A stretch of 38,802 nucleotides of DNA from a virus. The stretch spans positions 1 to 38,802 of IMG/VR virus record IMGVR_UViG_3300021440_000011; one strand, 5' to 3'. A program made the position numbers and the translations under genes. This document shows, in pieces, positions 21,532 to 28,361 of this stretch; within the stretch, counting starts at the first letter, position 1, and the number at the start of each line of letters is the position of its first letter. The notes beneath the pieces are model-generated. The model saw only the letters and a program-made list of their open reading frames with translations. It was not told the origin of the DNA and searched no databases.

Positions 21532-22371
21532 ATGGCGCGTTCTAGAAACATTAAGCCGGGGTTTTTCCAGAATGAGCAGCTTGGTGAACTATCTCCAATT
21601 GAACGGTTGGCATTTATTGGGATGTGGACAATAGCAGACTTTAATGGGTGCTTAGAATTCAGGCCAAAAAGGTTAAAAGTACAGCTAATGCCTTATGATG
21701 ATTGTGATTTTGAAAATATCGCGATAAATCTAGATAAATCTGGATTAATACGGAATTATTCGGTACAAGGACAGAGGTATATCAAAATAATAAATTTTAC
21801 ACGGCATCAGAACCCCCATAAGAATGAAAGGAACGCTGGGAGCAATGTTCCAGACATAACGGACAATGAATCGCAAGTAATTGATTATAATGAACTCGCG
21901 ATTAATACGGAACAAAGACGGAACAAAGACGGAACTAATCGTGCTGATTCCCTCTTACTGATTCCTGATTCCCTTAACCCTCTTACTGATTCCCTTAACC
22001 TGATTCCAGATATATCTTTTACTAACGTAAAAGATAGTGAATTAACTGTAAAAAAACAAAAAAGAAAATATGATGAAACTCCTTACGAGGAAATATTAAG
22101 GCTGTATGGGAAAATGCTGCCTGAGATGCAGCAACAATATTCTTGGACGGATAAGCGTAAAGCACAAGTACGTGCGTTGTGGGAAGACAAGGGCGAACTG
22201 CCAGAGATGGAAGATTGGGAAAAATACTTCAAATTCATTAGGTCAAGTAAATTTTTGATGGGGAAAGTTCCGCCGATAAATGGGCATAAGCAGTTTAAAG
22301 GGTCTTTGGAATGGATAACCAAAAGGACAAATTACATAAACATAACTGAGAGGAAATATCATGGTGAATAA
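21532..22371 (+). CDS. Replisome organizer / replication initiation protein (lambda O-like)
   Basis: 279 residues. ARSRNIKPGFFQNEQLGELS and the following LAFIGMWTIADFNGCLE form the winged-helix N-domain common to phage replication proteins. A low-complexity linker (about 125-160) is encoded by short repeats that may be the origin iterons, and a C-terminal DnaD/DnaT-like helical domain (KFIRSSKFLMGKVPP) probably contacts the host helicase loader. It overlaps the next gene by 11 nt. Confidence 0.75.
   Translation: MARSRNIKPGFFQNEQLGELSPIERLAFIGMWTIADFNGCLEFRPKRLKVQLMPYDDCDFENIAINLDKSGLIRNYSVQGQRYIKIINFTRHQNPHKNERNAGSNVPDITDNESQVIDYNELAINTEQRRNKDGTNRADSLLLIPDSLNPLTDSLNLIPDISFTNVKDSELTVKKQKRKYDETPYEEILRLYGKMLPEMQQQYSWTDKRKAQVRALWEDKGELPEMEDWEKYFKFIRSSKFLMGKVPPINGHKQFKGSLEWITKRTNYINITERKYHGE
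21908..22007. repeat. Tandem short repeats inside the replication gene, possible origin iterons
   Basis: CGGAACAAAGA occurs twice in tandem plus a partial third copy (21908-21935), followed by five copies of CTGATTCC with spacers (21944-22007). Lambdoid phages place replication-origin iterons within the O gene in the same way. Function inferred from position. Confidence 0.55.
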
Positions 22372-22855
22372 AAAGCACGAACACGAACATAAAGCTTTGC
22401 CTGATTACCAAGATTTAACTATCGAGGGATATATCTGGAAATACTACATTGACGCATCGCAAGATCACGCCATGAAATATCCACGCGTCGTCTTGCAGCA
22501 GCTTGGATTTATGGGAGACAAAAAGCCTATTGAGTTCTGGATGTGGTTGATTGAACAGCCAAAGGACGGAGAATTTAAACAAAACAAGGGCAAGCGTCTT
22601 GTCTGGCCTTACGTGGACAGGCTGGCGATGTGTGCGGCAAAGTTCATACGGCTTTCAGACGAAGAACAAGGCTACATCCTGAAAGCAAGGAAACAAGACA
22701 AGCCGATCTGGTGGCGTGGCGACGATATGGAAAACTTTAGGAAGATAGCTAGGGAAACGTACCGATACAACCAACTGGACGACGCGAAAAGGGACGAATA
22801 CCGCAGGTCAGCAATGGCTCAGGTTAGGCGGATGGTGGCGCATGGAAACCCTTGA
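22361..22855 (+). CDS. Hypothetical protein of replication operon
   Basis: 164 residues. Trp- and Lys-rich, helical, with FWMWLIEQPKDGEFKQNKGK and a C-terminal basic helix (DEYRRSAMAQVRRMV). It sits in the place of a helicase-loader gene (lambda P position), but no Walker or loader motif is visible. Overlaps both neighbours. Confidence 0.5.
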   Translation: MVNKKHEHEHKALPDYQDLTIEGYIWKYYIDASQDHAMKYPRVVLQQLGFMGDKKPIEFWMWLIEQPKDGEFKQNKGKRLVWPYVDRLAMCAAKFIRLSDEEQGYILKARKQDKPIWWRGDDMENFRKIARETYRYNQLDDAKRDEYRRSAMAQVRRMVAHGNP

Positions 22856-23009
22856 TGAAGCCTTTGCAAGGCAAGACCGAGAAGCCAAAGCCGCAAAGCT
22901 CGCCCAATGGCGTGAAATACAGGAACGCGCACCGAACATGGCTGAAGATTTTAAACAACTTCACGCCGCGTTCGGCAAGGTGGTATTGAAATCGGTGGAA
23001 TTCAAATGA
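22842..23009 (+). CDS. Small helical protein
   Basis: 55 residues, Ala/Lys/Glu-rich coiled-coil type (FARQDREAKAAKLAQWREIQ). It starts 14 nt inside the upstream gene and its TGA overlaps the ATG of the Ref-like nuclease, so translation is coupled. No family recognised. Confidence 0.5.
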   Translation: METLDEAFARQDREAKAAKLAQWREIQERAPNMAEDFKQLHAAFGKVVLKSVEFK

Positions 23010-23284
23010 ACACAGCCCCAACGAAAGAAGAGAGAAAGCACATGGATGCTGTTGCTAGGTTGGGATGTATTGTTTGCAGACAACCAGCACAGATACATCA
23101 TTGCGGAACTCACATGGGTGGAGGACGTGACCATAAGAGGGTAATTCCTTTGTGCGTAATACACCATACAGGCGGTGGTCATGGCGTTGCTATACATGCC
23201 GGTAAAAAAACATGGCAGGAAAAATACGGGGCAGAAGAAGAACTGCTCGCAAAAGTAAATGTTTTACTTGATGTTAAGGTTTGA
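23006..23284 (+). CDS. Ref-like (RecA-dependent) HNH nuclease domain protein
   Basis: 92 residues with CIVC (about 19-22) and HHCGTHMGGGRDHKRVIPLC followed by HHTGGGHGVAIHAGKKTWQE, the pattern of the Ref/RecA-dependent nuclease family related to P1 Ref. The His cluster and CxxC suggest a zinc-supported HNH site. It is consistent with a role in early recombination beside ERF and NinB. Confidence 0.75.
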   Translation: MNTAPTKEERKHMDAVARLGCIVCRQPAQIHHCGTHMGGGRDHKRVIPLCVIHHTGGGHGVAIHAGKKTWQEKYGAEEELLAKVNVLLDVKV

Positions 23285-23286
23285 AC

Positions 23287-23388
23287 GTGGAATTGCACTT
23301 GGGATTTTATATTTTTATGGCGATTCTGGCGAATTTAAGTGGGGTAGAATCCACGAAAATAAAAAATACGTCAGTTTGTGAATGGTAA
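23287..23388 (+). CDS. Possible mini-ORF
   Basis: 33 residues from a GTG 2 nt after the Ref-like gene, with a short hydrophobic stretch (LHLGFYIFMAILANLSG). No good ribosome site; fills part of the 143-nt gap before 23428. Weak call. Confidence 0.2.
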   Translation: MELHLGFYIFMAILANLSGVESTKIKNTSVCEW

Positions 23389-23427
23389 TTAATTAAACGT
23401 TGTTCTAGCGCTAAATTTTGGGCTTGT

Positions 23428-23799
23428 ATGATAGATTTAGATTTTGACAGTTTCGTTGACGAATTGACCGAATGCGGATGGCGGCCAACCCATGACGAAG
23501 GCAACAAGAAACTGCGTAAGTTTTGGGAATTGCACCAGCCTGACGGCTACGATGCCAAGTGCATCAGGGTATTGCGCGCTGATGAGGTGGCAGAACGCTT
23601 CGATTGGGCGAAGTCAGGAGAATTGGCGCACAAGTACAAGCGCGACGTGAATTGGGTGGAAATGGGGATGGAGGCTTGCCGCAGGGCATCGGTAGACCCA
23701 AGCTATTTTATCCGTCGTTATCTGGAAAAAGAGGAAGGGATAGATAAGAACCCGTTGGTTGAACAGGCTTACCGTGATTTGAGGGATGGGGTGGTATGA
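23428..23799 (+). CDS. Hypothetical early protein
   Basis: 123 residues, charged, helical, with Trp and Arg clusters (ECGWRPTHDEGNKKLRKFWE) and a C-terminal RRYLEKEEGIDKNPLVEQAY. It lies between the Ref-like and NinB genes. No family recognised. Confidence 0.55.
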   Translation: MIDLDFDSFVDELTECGWRPTHDEGNKKLRKFWELHQPDGYDAKCIRVLRADEVAERFDWAKSGELAHKYKRDVNWVEMGMEACRRASVDPSYFIRRYLEKEEGIDKNPLVEQAYRDLRDGVV

Positions 23800-23802
23800 A
23801 AA

Positions 23803-24324
23803 ATGGCTGAAATCCTCGTCAAAAAATTTGGCGGCATGGTGTTTGGTGCGGATAAGACAAGCAAGGATGAACTGGCCACGTATGGAAATGGCCTTTACGT
23901 TTGCAAACTTACCAGACGTCCAACCGGTAAACCTACAGAAGAAATGCGTAGGGCAGGCCAAAACAGGACATTGTGGGCATGGCTGACAGATCTTGAACGC
24001 ACAAAAGTAGAAAGCATGGCAGGGACAACTAAAGAACAGTGGCATGAGAAGCTCAAATTTGATTACCTTGCCCCGATTTACATCCGAGACGACCAAACTT
24101 ACGCTGAAATGTTTACGGCGCTAGAAATAGTCTTAAATTCGCTAGGACGTGCTGTTTATGAAAACTTGTTGGCAGGAGTCATCAAGGAAACATCGACAAC
24201 GAGGGCGACGGTGGCGCAATTTGCGGAATATTTGCGGTGCATCGAGCATTTTGCACATGGGAATGGGGTCGTTTTACGCACTGACCCGGCCATTTACAAA
24301 CTTATTTTTGGGGAAAATTCTTGA
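23803..24324 (+). CDS. ninB: NinB-like recombination protein
   Basis: 173 residues. NRTLWAWLTDLERTK (about 53-67) and STTRATVAQFAEYLRCIEHF followed by HGNGVVL match the two conserved blocks of lambda NinB (Orf), a recombination mediator that helps load annealing proteins on single-stranded DNA. The presence of ERF in the same genome fits. Slightly longer than lambda NinB (146 residues). Confidence 0.8.
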   Translation: MAEILVKKFGGMVFGADKTSKDELATYGNGLYVCKLTRRPTGKPTEEMRRAGQNRTLWAWLTDLERTKVESMAGTTKEQWHEKLKFDYLAPIYIRDDQTYAEMFTALEIVLNSLGRAVYENLLAGVIKETSTTRATVAQFAEYLRCIEHFAHGNGVVLRTDPAIYKLIFGENS

Positions 24325-24536
24325 AACTAACAAAAAACAAAGCACAAAGCATTTCTGAAGAATACAAGCTGGCCGGTTACTTGTCCCGACAAGAAGCGGC
24401 AAAGAAGCTTGGTAATACTAACCCAAGGGTGGCCGAAAAAAAACTTGGCGAGCCCGACAAGGTGATAAAAATAGGCGGCACGGTAATAAAAATGTACCAT
24501 CAATCAAGAGTTGAAGCTTACCTTGCCAGATGTTGA
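24321..24536 (+). CDS. Excisionase-like (MerR/AlpA-type) HTH protein
   Basis: 71 residues from a TTG that overlaps the NinB stop. YLSRQEAAKKLGNTNPRVAE and a following IKIGGTVIKMYHQSRVEAYL segment form a small winged-helix of the excisionase/HTH_17 type. With no integrase visible, a transcriptional role is as likely as excision. Confidence 0.65.
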   Translation: MKLTKNKAQSISEEYKLAGYLSRQEAAKKLGNTNPRVAEKKLGEPDKVIKIGGTVIKMYHQSRVEAYLARC

Positions 24537-24555
24537 GTCAAATAGAAAGAATGTG

Positions 24556-24583
24556 TTGACAAATGCAAATAATTTGATAGACT
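24556..24583 (+). promoter_or_regulatory. Internal early promoter
   Basis: -35 TTGACA (24556-24561), 16-nt spacer, -10 TAGACT (24578-24583). The leader before the ATG at 24650 contains a hairpin (TGCGG/CCGCA, 24613-24628) and a good ribosome site (TTGGAG). Confidence 0.5.
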
Positions 24584-24649
24584 ACTTGAAAGCTTGAAGA
24601 TTAAGCAACCGGTGCGGCGGTAACCGCAAACCTGATTGGAGAATCGACA

Positions 24650-24946
24650 ATGAAACAAGTTACTAGAATTGAAATGGCAAATGATAACGATATTTACTCT
24701 GTTTCGTTTGGAAAAGAAATAAGCATTATTACCGATGAAGAAGGCCGCTACATAGTTACTGATGACGGAAAAGAAGAAGGCGAATTATTCTGGTCATGGA
24801 GCTTTGATGAAGCAAAAGACTTTTTGCAAAAAGAAGCAGTAGATGAAAATTTGATCGTTAAAGGTTACGGCGTCAATTCATGTTTAAAATTTTGGCAATT
24901 GCCAGAAAAATTTAAATCTGAAATTTTTAAAATGGCGGTGGCTTAA
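24650..24946 (+). CDS. Hypothetical early protein
   Basis: 98 residues, acidic, with beta strands then EGELFWSWSFDEAKDFLQKE. It is the first gene after the internal promoter and has the best ribosome site nearby. No family recognised. Confidence 0.55.
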   Translation: MKQVTRIEMANDNDIYSVSFGKEISIITDEEGRYIVTDDGKEEGELFWSWSFDEAKDFLQKEAVDENLIVKGYGVNSCLKFWQLPEKFKSEIFKMAVA

Positions 24947-24947
24947 G

Positions 24948-25475
24948 TTGGAAAAAAAGCACTATAACGTAGGTAATCGTTATGCAGCCAAAGGCGACCA
25001 TAACGCAGATGCTTTTATCCACGCCAGATGCACAAAAAAAGACAAAGCGGCTTGGATTGCTAAAGCAAGCTCCGAAGGTATGAAGCTAACCACTTGGATT
25101 ATAAAGACTATGAACGAAGAATTAACACGTGTGGAAAACGTACATTTAGGCGGATGGATAAATGCAAACGAAGTACAGCCTCCATTGATCGAAAATCTAG
25201 ATCAATCGGCGAATGTATGGGGCTGGGACGGGTATAAAATAATGGTCGTTGCTCTTTTCGTTGATCCAGATGGCTGGTACTGGGCAAATGCTTATGGGAA
25301 TGTATTTTGTGACGCTGAGTATGATGATGAATACGACATTAAATATTGGCAACCGATAGCAATCCCAACACCTCCTAATCATACGGAAAATGCCGGCGCT
25401 ACTATCAGACAACCTATATCAATGCTTAACTCAAAGCTAATGGAAAAGACAGATGAAGACAATATTTGTTTCTGA
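24948..25475 (+). CDS. Hypothetical protein with RHH-like N-terminus and DUF551-like C-terminus
   Basis: 175 residues from a TTG one base after the preceding stop. Residues 20-60 (HARCTKKDKAAWIAKASSEG then LTTWIIKTMNEEL) resemble an RHH DNA-binding unit. Residues 70-145 (an NEVQPPLIEN segment, DGYKIMVVALFVDPDGWYWA and KYWQPIAIPTPP) follow the DUF551 pattern. If right, it is a fusion of two common small phage modules. Confidence 0.5.
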   Translation: MEKKHYNVGNRYAAKGDHNADAFIHARCTKKDKAAWIAKASSEGMKLTTWIIKTMNEELTRVENVHLGGWINANEVQPPLIENLDQSANVWGWDGYKIMVVALFVDPDGWYWANAYGNVFCDAEYDDEYDIKYWQPIAIPTPPNHTENAGATIRQPISMLNSKLMEKTDEDNICF

Positions 25476-25498
25476 TCAGGTGCAAACTTGGATAGGAA

Positions 25499-25717
25499 AT
25501 GTCTAGGACGTATGAATTAATATGCCTAGATTGCAAAAAACGACTCTGGGTAGGTCAGGGTGACTCTAAACGCAAATACCTGTACACGACTGAAAAACAT
25601 TTAGAGAATTTGAACAATTTTTTGTTTTCTCATGAAAGGCACAAAATAAAATTTGGTGATGACGAATTTCTTGACACTTTCGATTACGAAGAAGTTGGAG
25701 ATATTGAAGATGCATAA
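25499..25717 (+). CDS. Small CxxC-containing protein
   Basis: 72 residues with CLDCKKRLWVGQG near the N-terminus, then a lysine/aromatic region and an acidic tail. A partial zinc ribbon is possible. Its stop lies in GCATAAC, the first attC-type box of array 2. Confidence 0.55.
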   Translation: MSRTYELICLDCKKRLWVGQGDSKRKYLYTTEKHLENLNNFLFSHERHKIKFGDDEFLDTFDYEEVGDIEDA

Positions 25718-25747
25718 CGCAAAGCTAACCGGGCGTGTACGATTATG
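25712..25747. other. Truncated attC-like site, start of array 2
   Basis: GCATAACGCAAAGCTAACCG, the opening half of a site, is followed within 20 bases by a weak closing box (GATTATGG). The inner partner box is missing. It marks the left edge of the array-2 region. Confidence 0.4.
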
Positions 25748-25996
25748 GAATTGATGCATAATTCAGAACGTGCAGAATTGGAGGCGCTGCGCAAGGATGT
25801 AGAGACATTCCGATGGATGCTATCTCGCTTGAAGGCTTACGACATTGACGGCCCAGAGCTTGTGTTTTCGTGGCCTTATGGCGTTGATTTCAATTTTGGC
25901 GCTCCAATTGAAAGCATACACGCTGCAATGGATGAGGTACAGACTTTGGAGTCGTTGCATAACGCCAAATTAAGGCGACCGAAGGAAACCAATTGA
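25745..25996 (+). CDS. Small phage-type protein in cassette
   Basis: 83 residues. Helical start (NSERAELEALRKDVETFRWM) then a Trp/Phe-rich segment. Its last residues (HNAKLRRPKETN) are translated from the opening half of the next attC-like site, so the original stop has been lost or shifted. No family recognised. Confidence 0.55.
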   Translation: MELMHNSERAELEALRKDVETFRWMLSRLKAYDIDGPELVFSWPYGVDFNFGAPIESIHAAMDEVQTLESLHNAKLRRPKETN

Positions 25997-26013
25997 CAAC
26001 GGGTGAATTATGG
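25957..26013. other. Degenerate attC-like site, array 2
   Basis: Opening box GCATAACGCC and inner box AATTAAGGCG are clear; the closing half (GGGTGAATTATGG) is poor. The upstream gene reads through the first half. Confidence 0.4.
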
Positions 26014-26258
26014 GAAATCAAGAACTTAAACAACCGCTAGAGTACGGCCAGAGTGTGCAGAGTTACGCCATGGAATATTCTGGGAATGTTGTTGAAATGG
26101 GCGACTTAGAAGAATCTGAAAGTGGTTTTCTAGTCGAGATACGACCGCAAGTTTTTATAAAAATTTGCGGATTTGCTAGGCACGACATAATGGCAATGCC
26201 TAATATTTTGTATAAAAAAGTGAAAATAACGATAGAAACTGTTGATCGCGTTGAATGA
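26010..26258 (+). CDS. Small hypothetical cassette protein
   Basis: 82 residues, acidic first half (EMGDLEESESG), beta-rich second half. Its C-terminal codons overlap a GCGTTGAATGAG segment that resembles a closing attC half. No family recognised. Confidence 0.5.
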   Translation: MGNQELKQPLEYGQSVQSYAMEYSGNVVEMGDLEESESGFLVEIRPQVFIKICGFARHDIMAMPNILYKKVKITIETVDRVE

Positions 26259-26268
26259 GAAATTATAC
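26224..26268. other. Possible degenerate attC-like site, array 2
   Basis: GCGTTGAATGAG followed by a changed closing box (ATTATAC) matches the closing half of the site at 28059-28142; an AAATAAC box lies upstream. It directly precedes the ATG at 26269. Weak as a functional site. Confidence 0.3.
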
Positions 26269-26481
26269 ATGAAACAATTACATATTGGAGCAAGCCCAAT
26301 TACTAACCGTATATTTGCAGGACACCTACTTAAGGACGGGCGTTCATGGGGAGAAGGTAAACAGGATGTGACAGGCATTGCATGCTCCGCCGTGATTGAT
26401 CACGTGATGGCTAGCGGCGGATCAGTCATGATTACGGATAACGGCGAACCGATATATGAAATAACGGTACGAGAACTGTGA
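26269..26481 (+). CDS. DUF7446-like small phage protein
   Basis: 70 residues from ATG 26269 (an earlier in-frame start at 26242 lies in the upstream gene). IGASPITNRIFAGHLLKDG followed by WGEGKQDVTGIACSAVIDH matches a widespread small phage protein family that I associate with DUF7446. A compact beta-alpha protein; role unknown. Followed by a GTGA overlap. Confidence 0.6.
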   Translation: MKQLHIGASPITNRIFAGHLLKDGRSWGEGKQDVTGIACSAVIDHVMASGGSVMITDNGEPIYEITVREL

Positions 26482-26822
26482 AGAATAACGCAGACATGGA
26501 AGAGTGGGAAGATGTGTATGTTCCGACGCACCCCATCAAGGGAGGCCGCTGGGTATCCTGCGTGGCAGAGATTCGCTGCAACTCAACTGGAGAGGTACGC
26601 GAGCACGAAACGCACGAAATCATAATGGATGGCGACGAAGACCCGGGCGACTACATTTGGAGCGACGGCAATTATTCCTGCGACTGCAACCGCCGCCTGT
26701 TCTTTGCTCGCGCTGCTGGCCATGATGAGGACTGCGACAAAGATTGCAGCGATGGGCGCTACTCCGTCCGAGTGCGGAACAAGAAAAGCGGGCGCGTGTG
26801 GTACAGCGAATTTAATGTCTAA
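26478..26822 (+). CDS. Cys-rich hypothetical cassette protein
   Basis: 114 residues from a GTG overlapping the upstream stop; ATG 26496 is the alternative. The first codons read through an attC-type opening box (GAATAACGCAGAC). It has a Cys/Asp-rich C-terminal half (CDCNRR, CDKDCSDGRYSVRVR) that could bind metal. G+C content is visibly higher than that of its neighbours, suggesting separate acquisition. TAA lies in the next attC site. Confidence 0.5.
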   Translation: MKNNADMEEWEDVYVPTHPIKGGRWVSCVAEIRCNSTGEVREHETHEIIMDGDEDPGDYIWSDGNYSCDCNRRLFFARAAGHDEDCDKDCSDGRYSVRVRNKKSGRVWYSEFNV

Positions 26823-26879
26823 CGCTGATTTAAAAGAAACAGCTGACGGTTAGCGTCGGCTTGAATAAGGGGGTTATAC
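26817..26879. other. attC-like recombination site, array 2
   Basis: 63 bp. Outer boxes GTCTAAC and GTTATAC, inner hairpin GCTGACG/GCGTCGGC, closing half CGGCTTGAATAAGGGG. The stop of one gene and the start of the next (4 nt after) abut it. Confidence 0.75.
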
Positions 26880-26882
26880 ATT

Positions 26883-27146
26883 ATGAAAATTTGGAAATGG
26901 GAAATTGAAGTAACTGACCATCAAGTGTTGACGCTACCCGCCATGGCGCAAATACTCGATGTGCAGATGCAGGGCGACAAGTGCTGTTTGTGGGCTTTAT
27001 GCGACGAAAAAGCAGAGTATGAGCCACGCAAATTAGCAATTTATGGAACTGGCAACCCAATGCCTAATAACACTGGTGAATATATTGCCACTTTTCAAAT
27101 GGCCGGTGGCGAACTTGTATTTCATGCTTTTGAATTTGACGTATAA
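26883..27146 (+). CDS. DUF7352-like small phage protein
   Basis: 87 residues: WKWEIEVTDHQVLTLPAMAQ, then KCCLWALCDEKAEYEPRK, then IYGTGNPMPNNTGEYIATFQ match a small all-beta phage protein family I associate with DUF7352. Common in phage early regions; function unknown. Stop in the outer box of the next site. Confidence 0.65.
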   Translation: MKIWKWEIEVTDHQVLTLPAMAQILDVQMQGDKCCLWALCDEKAEYEPRKLAIYGTGNPMPNNTGEYIATFQMAGGELVFHAFEFDV

Positions 27147-27159
27147 CGCTTAGTTAGGT
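27141..27159. other. Collapsed attC-like site (both outer boxes, no core)
   Basis: GTATAAC and GTTAGGT are only 5 nt apart, so the hairpin core is deleted. Likely inactive scar of a former site. Confidence 0.45.
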
Positions 27160-27181
27160 GCATTCGGAGAGAGGAAACAAC

Positions 27182-27437
27182 ATGCAAAAAAAATGAGAGC
27201 AATGCCACTTGGCGGCCGATTGAAACAGCCCCAAAGGACGGACTTAGGTTTTTGGCCGTAGATCAGGACCGGGCGATGGGGGTCGTTTGGTGGAACAGCA
27301 AAGAGCAGATGTTTGAGGATTTGCAGTGCCTTATTGAGAACGACGGGGTGCTTACTCACTGGATGCCGCTACCGCCTGCACCTAACGCAGAACTAAGGCG
27401 CGCCGACGCTGGCGCTAATATAAACCGCGATTCTTAA
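27182..27437 (+). pseudogene. WxPIETAPKDG-type small phage protein, frame broken in an A8 tract
   Basis: ATG 27182 has a good ribosome site (GAGAGAGG, 7-nt spacer) but reads ATG CAA AAA AAA TGA. Removing one A from the eight-A run (27186-27193) restores an 84-residue protein with TWRPIETAPKDGLRFLAV and a C-terminal THWMPLPPAP, hallmarks of small phage proteins of this class. The intact part of the downstream frame runs to TAA 27437, with its last 20 codons reading through an attC-like site. It could be a true mutation, an error or a transcriptional-slippage gene. Confidence 0.6.
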
Positions 27438-27465
27438 CGGCGTCGCCTTGAGTGCCGTGTTAGGT
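27380..27465. other. attC-like recombination site, array 2
   Basis: 86 bp. Outer boxes ACCTAAC and GTTAGGT are perfect matches to RYYYAAC and GTTRRRY; inner boxes CTAAGGCGcGCCG and GGCGTCGCCTTGAG pair. It is the intact version of the deleted array-1 site at 16405-16475. Confidence 0.8.
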
Positions 27466-27473
27466 TTTAAAAA

Positions 27474-27749
27474 ATGGCTGGCGAATTTTTACGTTTTTTG
27501 GCACAAAAAAGGTTGTGTTTTCATTGCCATGAGCCAATGAAACCAACACCTGTTAGAAAGAAAAGAAATGGGGATTACGATAAAGGATGGACGCGGGAAC
27601 ATATTGTTCCAAAAAGCAAGGGTGGAAGGAAAGGGGATAATATTGTTCTGGCTCACTACAAATGCAATCAAGAACGAGGCAATGTAGACCCGACACTTGA
27701 AATGATTGAACGGGCAAAAGTTATAAACGCCATTGCTTCGGAAATTTGA
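27474..27749 (+). CDS. HNH endonuclease in cassette
   Basis: 91 residues. CFHC (15-18), WTREHIVPKSKGGRKGDN and LAHYKCNQERGN (about 68-79) form a complete HNH module: two zinc-type CxxC/C pairs and the REHIVP catalytic His. The ATG lies 8 nt after the closing attC box. Standing alone, it may act in packaging, DNA processing or homing; its target is not evident. Confidence 0.75.
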   Translation: MAGEFLRFLAQKRLCFHCHEPMKPTPVRKKRNGDYDKGWTREHIVPKSKGGRKGDNIVLAHYKCNQERGNVDPTLEMIERAKVINAIASEI

Positions 27750-27756
27750 CAATGGT

Positions 27757-27839
27757 GCATAACGCAAAATTAAGCCGCGCTGATGGAAGCTAAAAAGAAC
27801 GCTGACGTTAAGCGCGTCGGCTTGAATGACCTGTTATAC
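27757..27839. other. attC-like recombination site, array 2
   Basis: 83 bp. Outer boxes GCATAAC and GTTATAC; inner boxes AATTAAGCCGCG and CGTCGGCTTGAA. Its first half is identical over 27 bases to the array-1 site 16156-16239 read on the - strand. The start codon of the next ORF lies inside it. Confidence 0.8.
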
Positions 27840-28064
27840 GGTGGCAACTGTCCAGTACCAAAATATATTGCAGTATGCCCAGAATGCGGAGACAAACTGC
27901 ACGTTGATGCTATGGAATGGGAAACAGAATCTGGAGTGCCTACAACTGGTGGATTATATGTTTATTGTAAAAACAAAGAACAAGACAGCCATATGTATTG
28001 GCAATCCGATTGGCAAAGCATTATTAATGCGGCTGAGAAATGGTGTGGTGCAGTTGACGTATAA
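27783..28064 (+). CDS. Zinc-binding-like small phage protein
   Basis: 93 residues from an ATG inside the preceding attC-like site, so the first 19 residues are translated from the site. The conserved part is CPECGDKLHVDAMEWETESG followed by GLYVYCKNKE and WCGAVDV, a CxxC/C pattern of small phage proteins. The stop lies in GTATAAC. A later start cannot be excluded, as no other ATG precedes the conserved region. Confidence 0.6.
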   Translation: MEAKKNADVKRVGLNDLLYGGNCPVPKYIAVCPECGDKLHVDAMEWETESGVPTTGGLYVYCKNKEQDSHMYWQSDWQSIINAAEKWCGAVDV

Positions 28065-28142
28065 CGCTTTAATTAACGCGGCCAGCACCGAGCCAAGCTG
28101 TGCCGCATTGCTAAATGGCTCGCGTTGAATGAGGGGTTATAC
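28059..28142. other. attC-like recombination site, array 2
   Basis: 84 bp. Outer boxes GTATAAC and GTTATAC, inner segments TTAACGCG and CGCGTTGAATGAGG. ATG of the next gene follows at 28145. Confidence 0.7.
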
Positions 28143-28144
28143 CG

Positions 28145-28357
28145 ATGGAAAGATTTAGCAATTTTACTAATAACCAAAGGCTTATAGAAGCCTATAAAAA
28201 TGACTCACTATTTCATAGCGTAGTGACCGCCCATGAAATGAAAACCAGTTCTTATGTAGAAATGCTGGAGGATGCCGTTATTGCGCTTATTGAAAAGGCA
28301 AACACAGCGCATGATCTGAGCGTTAAATATGTTAGGCGTTATGGGCAGATTGAATGA
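28145..28357 (+). CDS. Small helical cassette protein
   Basis: 70 residues, helical (RLIEAYKNDSLFHSVVTAHE then YVEMLEDAVIALIEKANTA). The ATG is 2 nt after the closing attC box; the stop is 4 nt before the next opening box. No family recognised, though similar lengths and style recur in phage early genes. Confidence 0.55.
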   Translation: MERFSNFTNNQRLIEAYKNDSLFHSVVTAHEMKTSSYVEMLEDAVIALIEKANTAHDLSVKYVRRYGQIE

Positions 28358-28361
28358 TGAC

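Noticed and set aside
24321-24536. Evidence for a temperate integration module from the excisionase-like gene
   Set aside because: No integrase and no attP-type core are visible; small HTH proteins of this type are often plain regulators.
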